Below are positions 1-8,059 of a stretch of 8,426 bases of DNA, in pieces; position 1 is the stretch's first letter, and each line of letters opens with the position of its first letter. Both the position numbers and the translations under genes were made by a program. The notes under the pieces were generated by a model. The model ran no database searches and was not told the origin of the DNA. It saw nothing but the letters and a program-made list of their open reading frames with translations. Source of the stretch: JAKFDI01 sp044508835 (GTDB taxonomy: Bacteria > Pseudomonadota > Gammaproteobacteria > Burkholderiales > Burkholderiaceae_C); contig JBIQHD010000062.1 of NCBI GenBank assembly GCA_044508835.1, positions 1 to 8,426 on the forward strand, given 5' to 3'.

Positions 1-899
<899 letters not shown>

Positions 900-925
900 G
901 GGGATGAAACCTCCGATTGCGATCA

Positions 926-954
926 ATCTGGGGCAATGCGCATGCCTTTTCAAG
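926..954 (-). promoter_or_regulatory. Heat-shock (RpoH/sigma-32-type) promoter of clpB
   Basis: On the minus strand a -35-like CTTGAA (954-949) is followed after 15 bp by CCCCAGAT (933-926). The sigma-32 consensus is CTTGAA with about 12-15 bp to CCCCATNT, so seven of eight -10 bases and all six -35 bases agree, at the long end of the spacing range. The -10 element lies 26 bp upstream of the ATG, giving a leader of roughly 20 nt that carries the GGAGG Shine-Dalgarno. Control by RpoH is the known mode for clpB in proteobacteria; here it is inferred from the motif. Confidence 0.85.
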
Positions 955-986
955 GCGCGGCGCGCCCCGCCCCTTGCGCCGCGTCA

Positions 987-1021
987 GAAGCCGGGAATGG
1001 ACCGGCCGCGTCCGCGGCTTC
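987..1021 (-). other. Inverted repeat directly after the crcB stop codon
   Basis: GAAGCCG (987-993) and CGGCTTC (1015-1021) are perfect 7-bp arms. A second, nested pair GGAC/GTCC lies between them. The structure begins on the base after the crcB stop codon. No T-run follows on the minus strand, so it is not a classical intrinsic terminator. It could stabilise the 3' end of the operon transcript or weakly attenuate read-through into clpB. Function is unproven. Confidence 0.45.
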
Positions 1022-1411
1022 TCAGCCCCAGAGCGCCCGGCCGAGCCGGAAGCCGAGGGCCGCGAAGGCGAGCGACCCCAGCACGTGCGCCAGCGTGTGC
1101 GCGACGGCCCAGCCCCATTCGCCGCGCTGGAGCAGCAGCAGCGACTCGCCCGAGAACGAAGAGAAGGTCGTCAGCCCGCCCAGGAAGCCGGTCACCGCCA
1201 GCAGCCGCAGCACCTCGTTGGGCGTGTGCTCGAACCACACCAGCGACAGGCCGATGAGCAGCCCGCCGACGCAGTTCACGGCCAGCGTGCCGAGCACGAG
1301 GTGCGAATGCAGGGTGTTCATCGCCACGCCGACCAGCCAGCGGACGACGCCGCCCGCGGCCGCGCCGGCGGCCACCGCGATCACCTGCGCGAGCGGGAAC
1401 GCCTGCGTCAT
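1022..1411 (-). CDS. crcB: Fluoride ion channel CrcB/FluC
   Basis: Small inner-membrane protein of 129 residues, the usual length for the family. Family members assemble as antiparallel dimers that let fluoride leave the cytoplasm and so protect enzymes such as enolase. Four hydrophobic segments can be seen (about residues 5-30, 36-60, 66-93 and 100-126). The family signatures are present: GTLAVNCVGG with the pore asparagine at N46, and GFLGGLTTFSSFS at 75-87, which carries the Phe-box phenylalanines and the sodium-site Gly/Thr region. The ATG at 1411-1409 overlaps the moaE stop as ATGA. No Shine-Dalgarno is visible, so translation is probably coupled to moaE. It is the last gene of the apparent operon. 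No fluoride riboswitch can precede it, because the upstream sequence is moaE coding DNA. Confidence 0.95.
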   Translation of the reverse strand: MTQAFPLAQVIAVAAGAAAGGVVRWLVGVAMNTLHSHLVLGTLAVNCVGGLLIGLSLVWFEHTPNEVLRLLAVTGFLGGLTTFSSFSGESLLLLQRGEWGWAVAHTLAHVLGSLAFAALGFRLGRALWG

Positions 1412-1890
1412 GGCGCGGCGTTGGTGCTGTCGACGCCCCAGCGCCGCAGCGCCTCGTCGTCGGTCGAGCGGGCGTCGACCCAGTGCGCGCCGCCGGGCGT
1501 GCTTTCCTTCTTCCAGAACGGCGCCTGGGTCTTGAGGTAGTCCATGAGGAATTCGCAGGCCCGGAAGGCCTCTGCCCGATGGGAGGAGGTGACGGCCACC
1601 ATCACGATCTGGTCCTGCGGCTGCAGCAGGCCGACGCGGTGGATGACCCTCGCCGCGCGGATGTCGAAGCGCGCCTGCGCCGCGTCGATCATGCCCTCGA
1701 TGGCGCGCTCGGTCATGCCGGGATAGTGCTCCAGTTCCATCGCCGAGACGCCCTGCCCGCCGCTGCGGTCGCGCACCGTGCCGACGAAGGCCGCCACCGC
1801 GCCCACGCCGGCGTCGCCGGCGCGCAGGGCCGCCACTTCGGCGGAGAGGTCGAAGTCGTCGGTCTGGACGGTGACGCGGGGCGGGCGCAT
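1408..1890 (-). CDS. moaE: Molybdopterin synthase catalytic subunit MoaE
   Basis: Large subunit of molybdopterin synthase. With thiocarboxylated MoaD it converts cyclic pyranopterin monophosphate to molybdopterin in the cytosol. The 160-residue product shows the family motifs in order: FVGTVRD at 35-41, ELEHYPGM at 52-59, HRVG at 84-87, SSHRAEAF at 102-109 and YLKTQAPFWKKE at 118-129. K120 and K127 match the catalytic lysines K119 and K126 of E. coli MoaE; H104 and R105 match the conserved His-Arg pair. The start is the ATG at 1890-1888, 31 nt after the moaD stop, with no obvious Shine-Dalgarno; the gap is GC-rich. The 3' end overlaps crcB by four bases. The protein looks complete and active. 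Confidence 0.96.
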   Translation of the reverse strand: MRPPRVTVQTDDFDLSAEVAALRAGDAGVGAVAAFVGTVRDRSGGQGVSAMELEHYPGMTERAIEGMIDAAQARFDIRAARVIHRVGLLQPQDQIVMVAVTSSHRAEAFRACEFLMDYLKTQAPFWKKESTPGGAHWVDARSTDDEALRRWGVDSTNAAP

Positions 1891-1921
1891 GGGCGGAATT
1901 GTGGCACCCGCGCCCGGCGCG

Positions 1922-2173
1922 CTACCCGCCCGTGACCGGCGGGAAGAACGCCACCTCGGCGCCCTCGCCGATCACGGCGGACTCGTCGGCCACGGCCTGG
2001 TCGAGGGCGCAGCGCAGCGCCCGGCCGCGCGCGAGCGCCGCGGCGTGCGCCGGGCTGCGGGCGATCAGCAGGTCGCGCAGCGCGCCGAGGGTCGCGCCCT
2101 CGGGCAGGTCGACCGCCTCGCGCGGCCCGAGCGCCTCGCGGATGGAGGCGAAATAGCGAACGTCGACCTTCAC
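1922..2173 (-). CDS. moaD: Molybdopterin synthase sulfur-carrier subunit MoaD (GTG start)
   Basis: Ubiquitin-fold sulfur carrier of molybdopterin synthase. In this family the C-terminal glycine is adenylated by MoeB and turned into a thiocarboxylate that supplies the dithiolene sulfurs. The protein ends FFPPVTGG, giving the required C-terminal Gly-Gly, and begins VDVRYFASIREALG, typical of MoaD. I place the start at GTG 2173-2171, giving 83 residues beginning MKVDVRYF. This GTG overlaps the moeA stop as GTGA and has GGAG eight bases upstream. An in-frame GTG nine bases earlier (2182-2180) would overlap that GGAG and add three residues, so it is less likely. No moeB is seen in the window. Confidence 0.93.
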   Translation of the reverse strand: MKVDVRYFASIREALGPREAVDLPEGATLGALRDLLIARSPAHAAALARGRALRCALDQAVADESAVIGEGAEVAFFPPVTGG

Positions 2174-3417
2174 GACAGCCACTCCGGAAACGACAGGTAG
2201 CGCACCGTATCACCCCGGGCGATCGCCTGCCCCGACGGGTTGTCGACCACCCCGTCGCCCCAGACCGTGGAGGTCAGCACGCCCGAGCTCTGGTTGTCGA
2301 AGAGGTCGAGCCCGCCGGCCTCGTTGCGGCGCACGCGCAGGAACTCGCGGCGGCGGTCGGGCTTCGGCCAGTCGAAATCGGCCCGCATCGGGATGGCGCG
2401 CGGCGCCGCGTCGCGCGCGCCCTGCAGGCGCAGCAGCACCGGGCGCGCCGCGAGCAGGAAGGTGATGAAGCTCGACACCGGGTTGCCCGGCAGGCCGAGG
2501 AACCAGGCGTGGCCGCCGCTCGCGCGCCGCACCTCGCCGAAGGCGAGCGGCTTGCCCGGCTTGATGGCGATCTGCCACAGGTCGAGCCGGCCTTCGGCCT
2601 GCACCGCGGGCTTCAGGTGGTCCTCCTCGCCGACCGAGACGCCGCCGCTCGTCACGATCAGGTCGTGGCCCTCGGCCGCCCGCCGCAGCGCCTCGCGCGT
2701 GGCGTCGAGGCGGTCGGGCACGATGCCGAGGTCGGTGCAGTCGCAGCCCAGCGCCCGCACCAGCCCGCGCAGGGTGTAGCGGTTGGAGTTGTAGATGGCG
2801 CCGGGCTTGAGCGGCTCGCCCGGCATCACCAGTTCGTCGCCGGTGGAGAACAGCGCCACGCGCGGGCGGCGCGCCACCTTCAGCGAGGCGGCGCCGACCG
2901 ACGCGGCCAGCCCCAGCGCCTGCGGCGTGAGGCGCAGGCCGCGTTCGAGCACGACGGCGCCGTTTGCCACGTCCTCGCCGCGGCGGCGGATCCACTGGCC
3001 GGGCTGCGGCGCGGCGTCGATGCGCACCGCGCCGTCCAGCGCCTCGCACTGCTCCTGCATCACCACCGCGTCGGCACCGGGCGGCACCTGCGCGCCGGTG
3101 AAGATGCGCGCCGCCGTGCCCGGCTGCAGCGGCTGCGGCGGCGCGCCGGCCGGGATGCGCTGGCTGACGGGCAGCACCGTGCCGTCGGCGGGCACGTCGG
3201 CGCAGCGCAGTGCGTAGCCGTCCATCGAGGTGTTGTCGGCGGGCGGCACGTCGAGGAGGGAGCGCACGTCCTCGGCCAGCACGCGCCCGAGGGCATCGAA
3301 GGTCGACACGGACTCGGCGTCGTCCGCGGCGATCGGGCGGACCGCCTGCGCCAGCCGGGCCAGCACCTCGTCCAGGGTGAGCAAGGGCGGCCGCGGGGAG
3401 GAGCGTTCTGATGTCAT
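2170..3417 (-). CDS. moeA: Molybdopterin molybdenumtransferase MoeA
   Basis: Inserts molybdate into adenylylated molybdopterin, the last step of basic molybdenum cofactor synthesis, in the cytosol. The protein has 415 residues, close to the usual 400-415. Motifs in order: DNTSMDGYALR at 61-71, RIFTGAQVPPGADAVV at 104-119, FSTGDELV at 190-197, TSGGVSVGEEDHLK at 256-269 in the MoCF-binding domain, IKPGKPLAFG at 285-294 and LGLPGNPVSSF at 308-318. These cover the conserved Asp/Glu and Lys/Pro active-site positions known from E. coli MoeA. The C-terminal small domain ends at PEWLS. The ATG at 3417-3415 is 32 nt after the thrC stop and lacks a clear Shine-Dalgarno. The 3' end overlaps moaD by four bases, which supports coupled synthesis of moeA and moaD products. 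Confidence 0.96.
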   Translation of the reverse strand: MTSERSSPRPPLLTLDEVLARLAQAVRPIAADDAESVSTFDALGRVLAEDVRSLLDVPPADNTSMDGYALRCADVPADGTVLPVSQRIPAGAPPQPLQPGTAARIFTGAQVPPGADAVVMQEQCEALDGAVRIDAAPQPGQWIRRRGEDVANGAVVLERGLRLTPQALGLAASVGAASLKVARRPRVALFSTGDELVMPGEPLKPGAIYNSNRYTLRGLVRALGCDCTDLGIVPDRLDATREALRRAAEGHDLIVTSGGVSVGEEDHLKPAVQAEGRLDLWQIAIKPGKPLAFGEVRRASGGHAWFLGLPGNPVSSFITFLLAARPVLLRLQGARDAAPRAIPMRADFDWPKPDRRREFLRVRRNEAGGLDLFDNQSSGVLTSTVWGDGVVDNPSGQAIARGDTVRYLSFPEWLS

Positions 3418-3449
3418 GGCGCGCAGCGTGAAGGCGAGCGCCGGGGCGC

Positions 3450-4918
3450 TCAGGTGTGGTCGGCGATGTAGCGTTTTACCGCGTCGGCGTCGGGCTTCAT
3501 GACGGTGAAACGCTTGGGCAGCTGCTCGATGCCCTGCATCGCGGCAGGCCGCCCGGGCTCGCGGCCGAGAGCCTCGACGATGGTCTCGGCGAACTTGGCC
3601 GGCAGAGCAGTCTCTAGCACGATCATCGGCGTGCCCGGCGTTGCATGCTCGCGCGCCACCTTCAGGCCGTCGGCCGTGTGGGTGTCGATCATCGTGCCGA
3701 AGCGCTGCCAGGTGTCGCGGATCGTGGCGAGGCGGTCGGCATGCGTGCTGCTGCCCGAGACGAAGCCGAACCGCGGAATGCGCGCGAACTCGTCGGGCGA
3801 GACGGAGAACGTGCCGTGGCGGGCGATCTCGTCGGCGAACAGCCTGCGCGTGCGCGCGGCGTCGCGGCCCGTGAGGTCGAAGACGAAGCGCTCGAAGTTC
3901 GACGCCTTGGAGATGTCCATCGACGGGCTGGAGGTCTCGTGCGTCTCGGCGCTGCCGCGCACGCGGTAGGTGCCGGTGCGGAAGAACTCGTCGAGCACGT
4001 CGTTCTCGTTCGTGGCCAGCACCAGCCGCTCGATCGGCAGGCCCATCATGCGCGCCACGTGGCCGGCGCAGATGTTGCCGAAGTTGCCCGAGGGCACGGC
4101 GAAGCTCACGCGCTCGCCGTTCGATGTCGTGGCCTGGAAATAGCCCGCGAAGTAGTACACCACCTGCGCCAGCAGCCGCGCCCAGTTGATCGAGTTGACG
4201 GTGCCGATGCGGTGGCGGCGCTTGAATTCGAGGTCGCCCGAAACCGCCTTGACGATGTCCTGGCAGTCGTCGAACACGCCTTCGACGGCGATGTTGTGGA
4301 TGTTCGGGTCCTGCAGGCTGAACATCTGCGCCTGCTGGAACGGGCTCATGCGGCCGTGCGGGCTCAGCATGAACACGCGCACGCCGTGCTTACCGCGCAT
4401 GGCGTATTCGGCGGCGCTGCCGGTGTCGCCCGAGGTGGCGCCGAGGATGTTGAGCGTCTCGCCGCGGCGTCCCAGCTCGTACTCGAACAGGTTGCCCAGC
4501 AGCTGCATCGCCATGTCCTTGAAGGCGAGCGTGGGGCCGTTGGACAGGGCTTCCAGATAGACCGTTCGGGCTGAGCCTGTCGAAGCCCCCGCGAATCCTG
4601 AGCTTGTCGAAGGAGCTGAGCCTGTCGAAGCCCCTTCCAAGCGCTTCAGCGGCACGATCTCCTGCGTGCCGAACACCTCGGCGGTGTAGGTCTTCGCGGC
4701 CAGCGCCTTCAGGTCATCGGCCGGGATGTCGTCGATGTAGAGCGACAGGATCTCGAAGGCCAATTCGTGATACGCCAGCCCGCGCCAGCGCGCCAGCGTG
4801 CCGGCGTCGACCTGCGGATAGTGGTCCGGCAGGTACAGCCCGCCGTCGGGCGCCAGGCCCTCGAGCAGGATCTCCGAGAAGCTGCGCGGCGTCTCGTCGC
4901 CGCGCGTGCTGAGGTACT

Positions 4919-4922
<4 letters not shown>
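3450..4922 (-). CDS. thrC: Threonine synthase ThrC with an in-frame repeat-derived insert (TTG start)
   Basis: PLP enzyme that converts O-phosphohomoserine to threonine and phosphate, the last step of threonine synthesis. The start is TTG at 4922-4920: it overlaps the hom stop as TTGA, has GGAAG seven bases upstream and gives the family N-terminus MKYLSTRGDET. The product has 490 residues, about 20 more than I recall for close relatives. PLP lysine is K135 in SNGPTLAFKD (127-136), followed by GATSGDTGSAAEY and the SGNFGNICAG phosphate-binding loop. Residues 97-120 are a Gly/Ser/Ala/Thr-rich stretch encoded by three copies of a 14-bp repeat. It sits after VPLKRLE and before VYLEALSNGPT, where relatives have only a short turn. 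The frame is kept on both sides and every downstream motif is intact, so the enzyme is probably active. This open frame continues upstream opposite hom, but that part is not credible protein. Confidence 0.96.
4563..4634 (-). repeat. Three tandem copies of a 14-bp dispersed-type repeat inside thrC
   Basis: On the minus strand TTCGACAGGCTCAG occurs at 4629-4616 and 4584-4571, with the one-base variant TTCGACAAGCTCAG at 4611-4598. All three point the same way, with start-to-start intervals of 18 and 27 bp. Both intervals are multiples of three, so every copy is read in the same thrC frame as STGS or STSS. The outer copies are preceded by GGGGC, and the last is followed by CCCGAACGG, making a TTCG...CGAA dyad. 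From memory, closely similar motifs recur between genes in Comamonadaceae and some other proteobacterial genomes; this was not checked by search. The motif occurs nowhere else in this window. The exact edges of the insert need an alignment of thrC homologues. Confidence 0.85.
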
Positions 4923-6229
<1,307 letters not shown>

Positions 6230-6242
6230 GTGTGTGGCGCGG

Positions 6243-7469
6243 TCAGCGCGAGTGGCGTTTGCGGTAGCCCTCGAGGAAGCGGGCGATGCGGCCGATGGCT
6301 TCGGTGAGGTCGTCGGAGTTGGGCAGGAACACGAGGCGGAAGTGGTCGGGCGTCGGCCAGTTGAAGCCGGTGCCCTGCACGATCAGTACCTTCTCCTCGG
6401 CCAGCAGCTCGTAGGCGAACTGCTGGTCGTCCTCGATCGGGTAGACCTCGGGGTCGAGCCGCGGGAACATGTAGAGCGCCGCGCGCGGCTTGACCACGCT
6501 GACGCCCGGGATCTCGCTCAGCAGCTTGTAGGCGAGGTCGCGCTGGCGGCACAGCCGGCCCGTGGGCGCGACCAGGTCCCTGATGCTCTGGTAGCCGCCC
6601 AGCGCCGTCTGGATCGCCAGCTGCCCCGGCGTGTTGGCGCACAGGCGCAGCGAGGACAGCATGTTCAGGCCCTCGATGTAGTCCTTGGCGTGGCGCTTCT
6701 CGCCCGAGACCACCATCCAGCCGGCGCGGTAGCCGCAGGAGCGGTAGTTCTTGGACAGGCCGTTGAAGGTGACGAAGAGCACGTCGTCGGCGAGCGAGGC
6801 GATGCTGGTGTGCGTGTTGCCGTCGTACAGCGTCTTGTCGTAGATCTCATCGGCGAAGACGATGAGCTGGTGGCGCCGCGCGATGTCGACGATGCCCTGC
6901 AGCACGCTCTCGGAGTAGAGCGCGCCGGTCGGGTTGTTCGGGTTGATGACGACGATGCCGCGCGTGTGGGGCGTGATCTGCGATTCGATGTGGTCGAGGT
7001 CGGGCATCCAGCCCGAGGCCTCGTCGCAGCGGTAGTGCACCGGGCGCCCGCCCGACAGGCCGACCACGGCCGTCCACAGCGGGTAGTCGGGCGCGGGGAT
7101 CAGCACCTCGTCGCCGTTGTCGAGCAGCGCGTTCATGCTCAGCGCGATGAGCTCGGAGGCGCCGTTGCCGAGGTAGACGTCGTCGACCATGACGCCGGCG
7201 ATGCGCTTTTCCTGCGTGTAGTGCACCACCGCCTTGCGCGGCGCGAACAGGCCCTTGGAATCGGTGTAGCCGGCCGCGTGCGGCAGGTTGCGGATCATGT
7301 CCTGCACGATCTCGTCGGGCGGCTCCAGCCCGAACGCGGCCACGTTGCCGATGTTCAGCTTGATGATGCGCTGCCCCTCCTCCTCCATCTCGCGGGCCTT
7401 GTCGAGCACCGGGCCGCGGATGTCATAGGCCACGTTGGCGAGCTTGGTCGACTTGACGATGGGCTTCAA
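6243..7469 (-). CDS. alaA: Glutamate-pyruvate aminotransferase AlaA-type (TTG start)
   Basis: PLP-dependent class I/II aminotransferase, closely resembling E. coli AlaA (YfbQ), which exchanges amino groups between glutamate/2-oxoglutarate and pyruvate/alanine. The product has 408 residues (E. coli about 405). Visible motifs: YDIRGPVL at 15-22, GNGASEL at 101-107, PAPDYPLW at 125-132, INPNNPTG at 175-182, FADEIYD at 205-211, the PLP lysine K240 in FNGLSKNYR, and the substrate-carboxylate arginine R378 in DHFRLV. The start is TTG at 7469-7467, with a strong GGAGG at 7480-7476 six bases upstream; it gives the familiar MKPIVKS N-terminus. No ATG occurs in the first 27 codons. It is the first gene of the minus-strand operon and stands divergent from the Mth938-type gene. 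AlaC-type activity is possible, but the sequence fits AlaA better. Confidence 0.93.
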   Translation of the reverse strand: MKPIVKSTKLANVAYDIRGPVLDKAREMEEEGQRIIKLNIGNVAAFGLEPPDEIVQDMIRNLPHAAGYTDSKGLFAPRKAVVHYTQEKRIAGVMVDDVYLGNGASELIALSMNALLDNGDEVLIPAPDYPLWTAVVGLSGGRPVHYRCDEASGWMPDLDHIESQITPHTRGIVVINPNNPTGALYSESVLQGIVDIARRHQLIVFADEIYDKTLYDGNTHTSIASLADDVLFVTFNGLSKNYRSCGYRAGWMVVSGEKRHAKDYIEGLNMLSSLRLCANTPGQLAIQTALGGYQSIRDLVAPTGRLCRQRDLAYKLLSEIPGVSVVKPRAALYMFPRLDPEVYPIEDDQQFAYELLAEEKVLIVQGTGFNWPTPDHFRLVFLPNSDDLTEAIGRIARFLEGYRKRHSR

Positions 7470-7515
7470 GAAAGGCCTCCGACACGGCAGAAAGGGTGAT
7501 TGCTGCAGTGCAAAA

Positions 7516-7527
7516 ACTATAATTCTA
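7516..7527 (-). promoter_or_regulatory. Candidate -10 region for the alaA-hom-thrC-moe/moa-crcB operon
   Basis: On the minus strand the AT-rich patch in the 90-bp divergent gap contains TAGAAT (7527-7522) and TATAGT (7521-7516), each five of six matches to TATAAT. No good -35 is found at 16-18 bp from either; CTGTCG at 18 bp from TAGAAT matches only three of six. A leader of about 40-45 nt would carry the GGAGG of alaA. The position is plausible, but the exact promoter is uncertain. It overlaps the promoter on the other strand. Confidence 0.4.
7518..7523 (+). promoter_or_regulatory. TATAAT -10 box upstream of the Mth938-type gene
   Basis: A perfect TATAAT lies 36 bp before the ATG at 7560. 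The hexamers 16-18 bp upstream (around 7494-7501) match TTGACA poorly. It shares its bases with the candidate alaA -10 elements, so the two divergent promoters would compete for the same DNA. Confidence 0.6.
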
Positions 7528-7559
7528 GCCGTGCGAAACAAAGCTCGACAGGCGCCGCG

Positions 7560-7949
7560 ATGAAGATGCAGGCCGAACGCATCGACGGCCGGAACGCCAT
7601 CGCCCGCCATGGGCCGGACGGCGTGGTGGTCAACGGCGCCGAGCACCGCCGCAGCGTGCTGGTGCCGTGGGAAGGCGAGGTCGTCGGCTGGCCGGTGGAT
7701 TCGTTCGACGCGCTGGCCGCCGGGCACTTCGAGCAGGTGGCCGCGCTGCGCCCCGAGATCGTGATCTTCGGCAGCGGCGCGCGCCTGCGCTTCCCCCCGG
7801 CCGCGGCCATGCGGGTGCTCATCGAGCGCCGCATCGGCTTCGAGACCATGGACGTGGCCGCCGCGGCGCGAACCTACAACGTGCTGCTGTCCGAGGGACG
7901 CCGCGTCGTCGCGGCCCTGCTGTTCGAGGACGCGCCGCGCGCCGGCTGA
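7560..7949 (+). CDS. Mth938/DUF498 (Xcc1710-like) domain protein, function unknown
   Basis: Protein of 129 residues that covers the whole of a small Mth938-like domain. Recognisable family segments are VVVNGAEHRRSVLVPW near the N-terminus, then VIFGSGARLRFP, RRIGFETMD, AARTYNVLLSEGRRVVAALLF. The bacterial members are small cytosolic proteins of unknown biochemical role; relatives in mitochondria (NDUFAF3) assist complex I assembly, which is only a distant hint here. No signal peptide, membrane segment or cysteine is seen. I chose the ATG at 7560 because the open frame before it contains the TATAAT box and is not coding-like. A second in-frame ATG six bases later is possible. The Shine-Dalgarno is weak (ACAGG seven bases upstream). 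It is followed on the same strand, after 110 bp, by the peroxiredoxin gene, which has its own -10 box. Confidence 0.85.
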   Translation: MKMQAERIDGRNAIARHGPDGVVVNGAEHRRSVLVPWEGEVVGWPVDSFDALAAGHFEQVAALRPEIVIFGSGARLRFPPAAAMRVLIERRIGFETMDVAAAARTYNVLLSEGRRVVAALLFEDAPRAG

Positions 7950-7960
7950 AGAGACGCCGC

Positions 7961-7987
7961 GCTGCATTCGGCTGCAGCCGTGCTGCA
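7961..7987 (+). repeat. Three helically phased GCTGCA hexamers
   Basis: GCTGCA starts at 7961, 7971 and 7982, so the copies are 10 and 11 bp apart, about one DNA turn. The middle one is part of the perfect 12-bp palindrome CGGCTGCAGCCG (7969-7980). They lie directly upstream of the peroxiredoxin promoter. They may be binding half-sites on one face of the helix, but the hexamer is not rare in GC-rich DNA, so this is only suggestive. Confidence 0.35.
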
Positions 7988-8017
7988 GGGCGAGCACCCA
8001 CTCGCTGCCCTTATAAT
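7988..8017 (+). promoter_or_regulatory. Peroxiredoxin promoter: dyad abutting a perfect TATAAT
   Basis: TATAAT at 8012-8017 is a perfect -10 with an expected start near 8024, giving a leader of about 36 nt before the ATG at 8060. The -35 position (about 7989-7994, GGCGAG) does not resemble TTGACA. Instead it falls in an interrupted dyad, GGGCGAG (7988-7994) against CTCGCTGCCC (8001-8010), with one unpaired T. A strong -10 without a -35 plus a dyad in the spacer suggests regulation by a bound protein; which protein is not shown. Confidence 0.55.
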
Positions 8018-8059
8018 GACGGGCTACGCCTGCGACGGCGCAACCACGCAGAATACTTC

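Noticed and set aside
1412..1440. Fluoride riboswitch before crcB
   Set aside because: The upstream DNA is moaE coding sequence and no riboswitch-like fold or conserved core was seen.
2174..2182. GTG at 2182-2180 as the moaD start
   Set aside because: It overlaps the GGAG that would have to act as its ribosome binding site. The GTG at 2173 has correct spacing, overlaps the moeA stop and gives the usual MKVxVRYF start.
6230..6242. Threonine leader-peptide attenuator before hom
   Set aside because: Only 13 nt separate alaA and hom, so there is no room for a leader peptide or alternative hairpins, and no Thr/Ile codon run is seen.
7541..7552. AGCTCGACAGGC as a further copy of the thrC repeat
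   Set aside because: It shares only a short CGACAGGC core with the 14-mer and lacks the CTCAG half, so the resemblance is chance.
7500..7559. Earlier start at 7500 for the Mth938-type protein
   Set aside because: The added 20 codons contain the TATAAT box and have non-coding composition, and family members begin near the ATG at 7560.
7969..7980. Palindrome CGGCTGCAGCCG as an intrinsic terminator after the Mth938-type gene
   Set aside because: It has no loop of its own and no T-run follows. It is better seen as part of the phased hexamer cluster.
7470..7997. N-terminal extension of the alaA frame to 7997
   Set aside because: It runs antisense through the Mth938-type gene and its promoter. 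The TTG at 7469 has a good GGAGG and the expected N-terminus.
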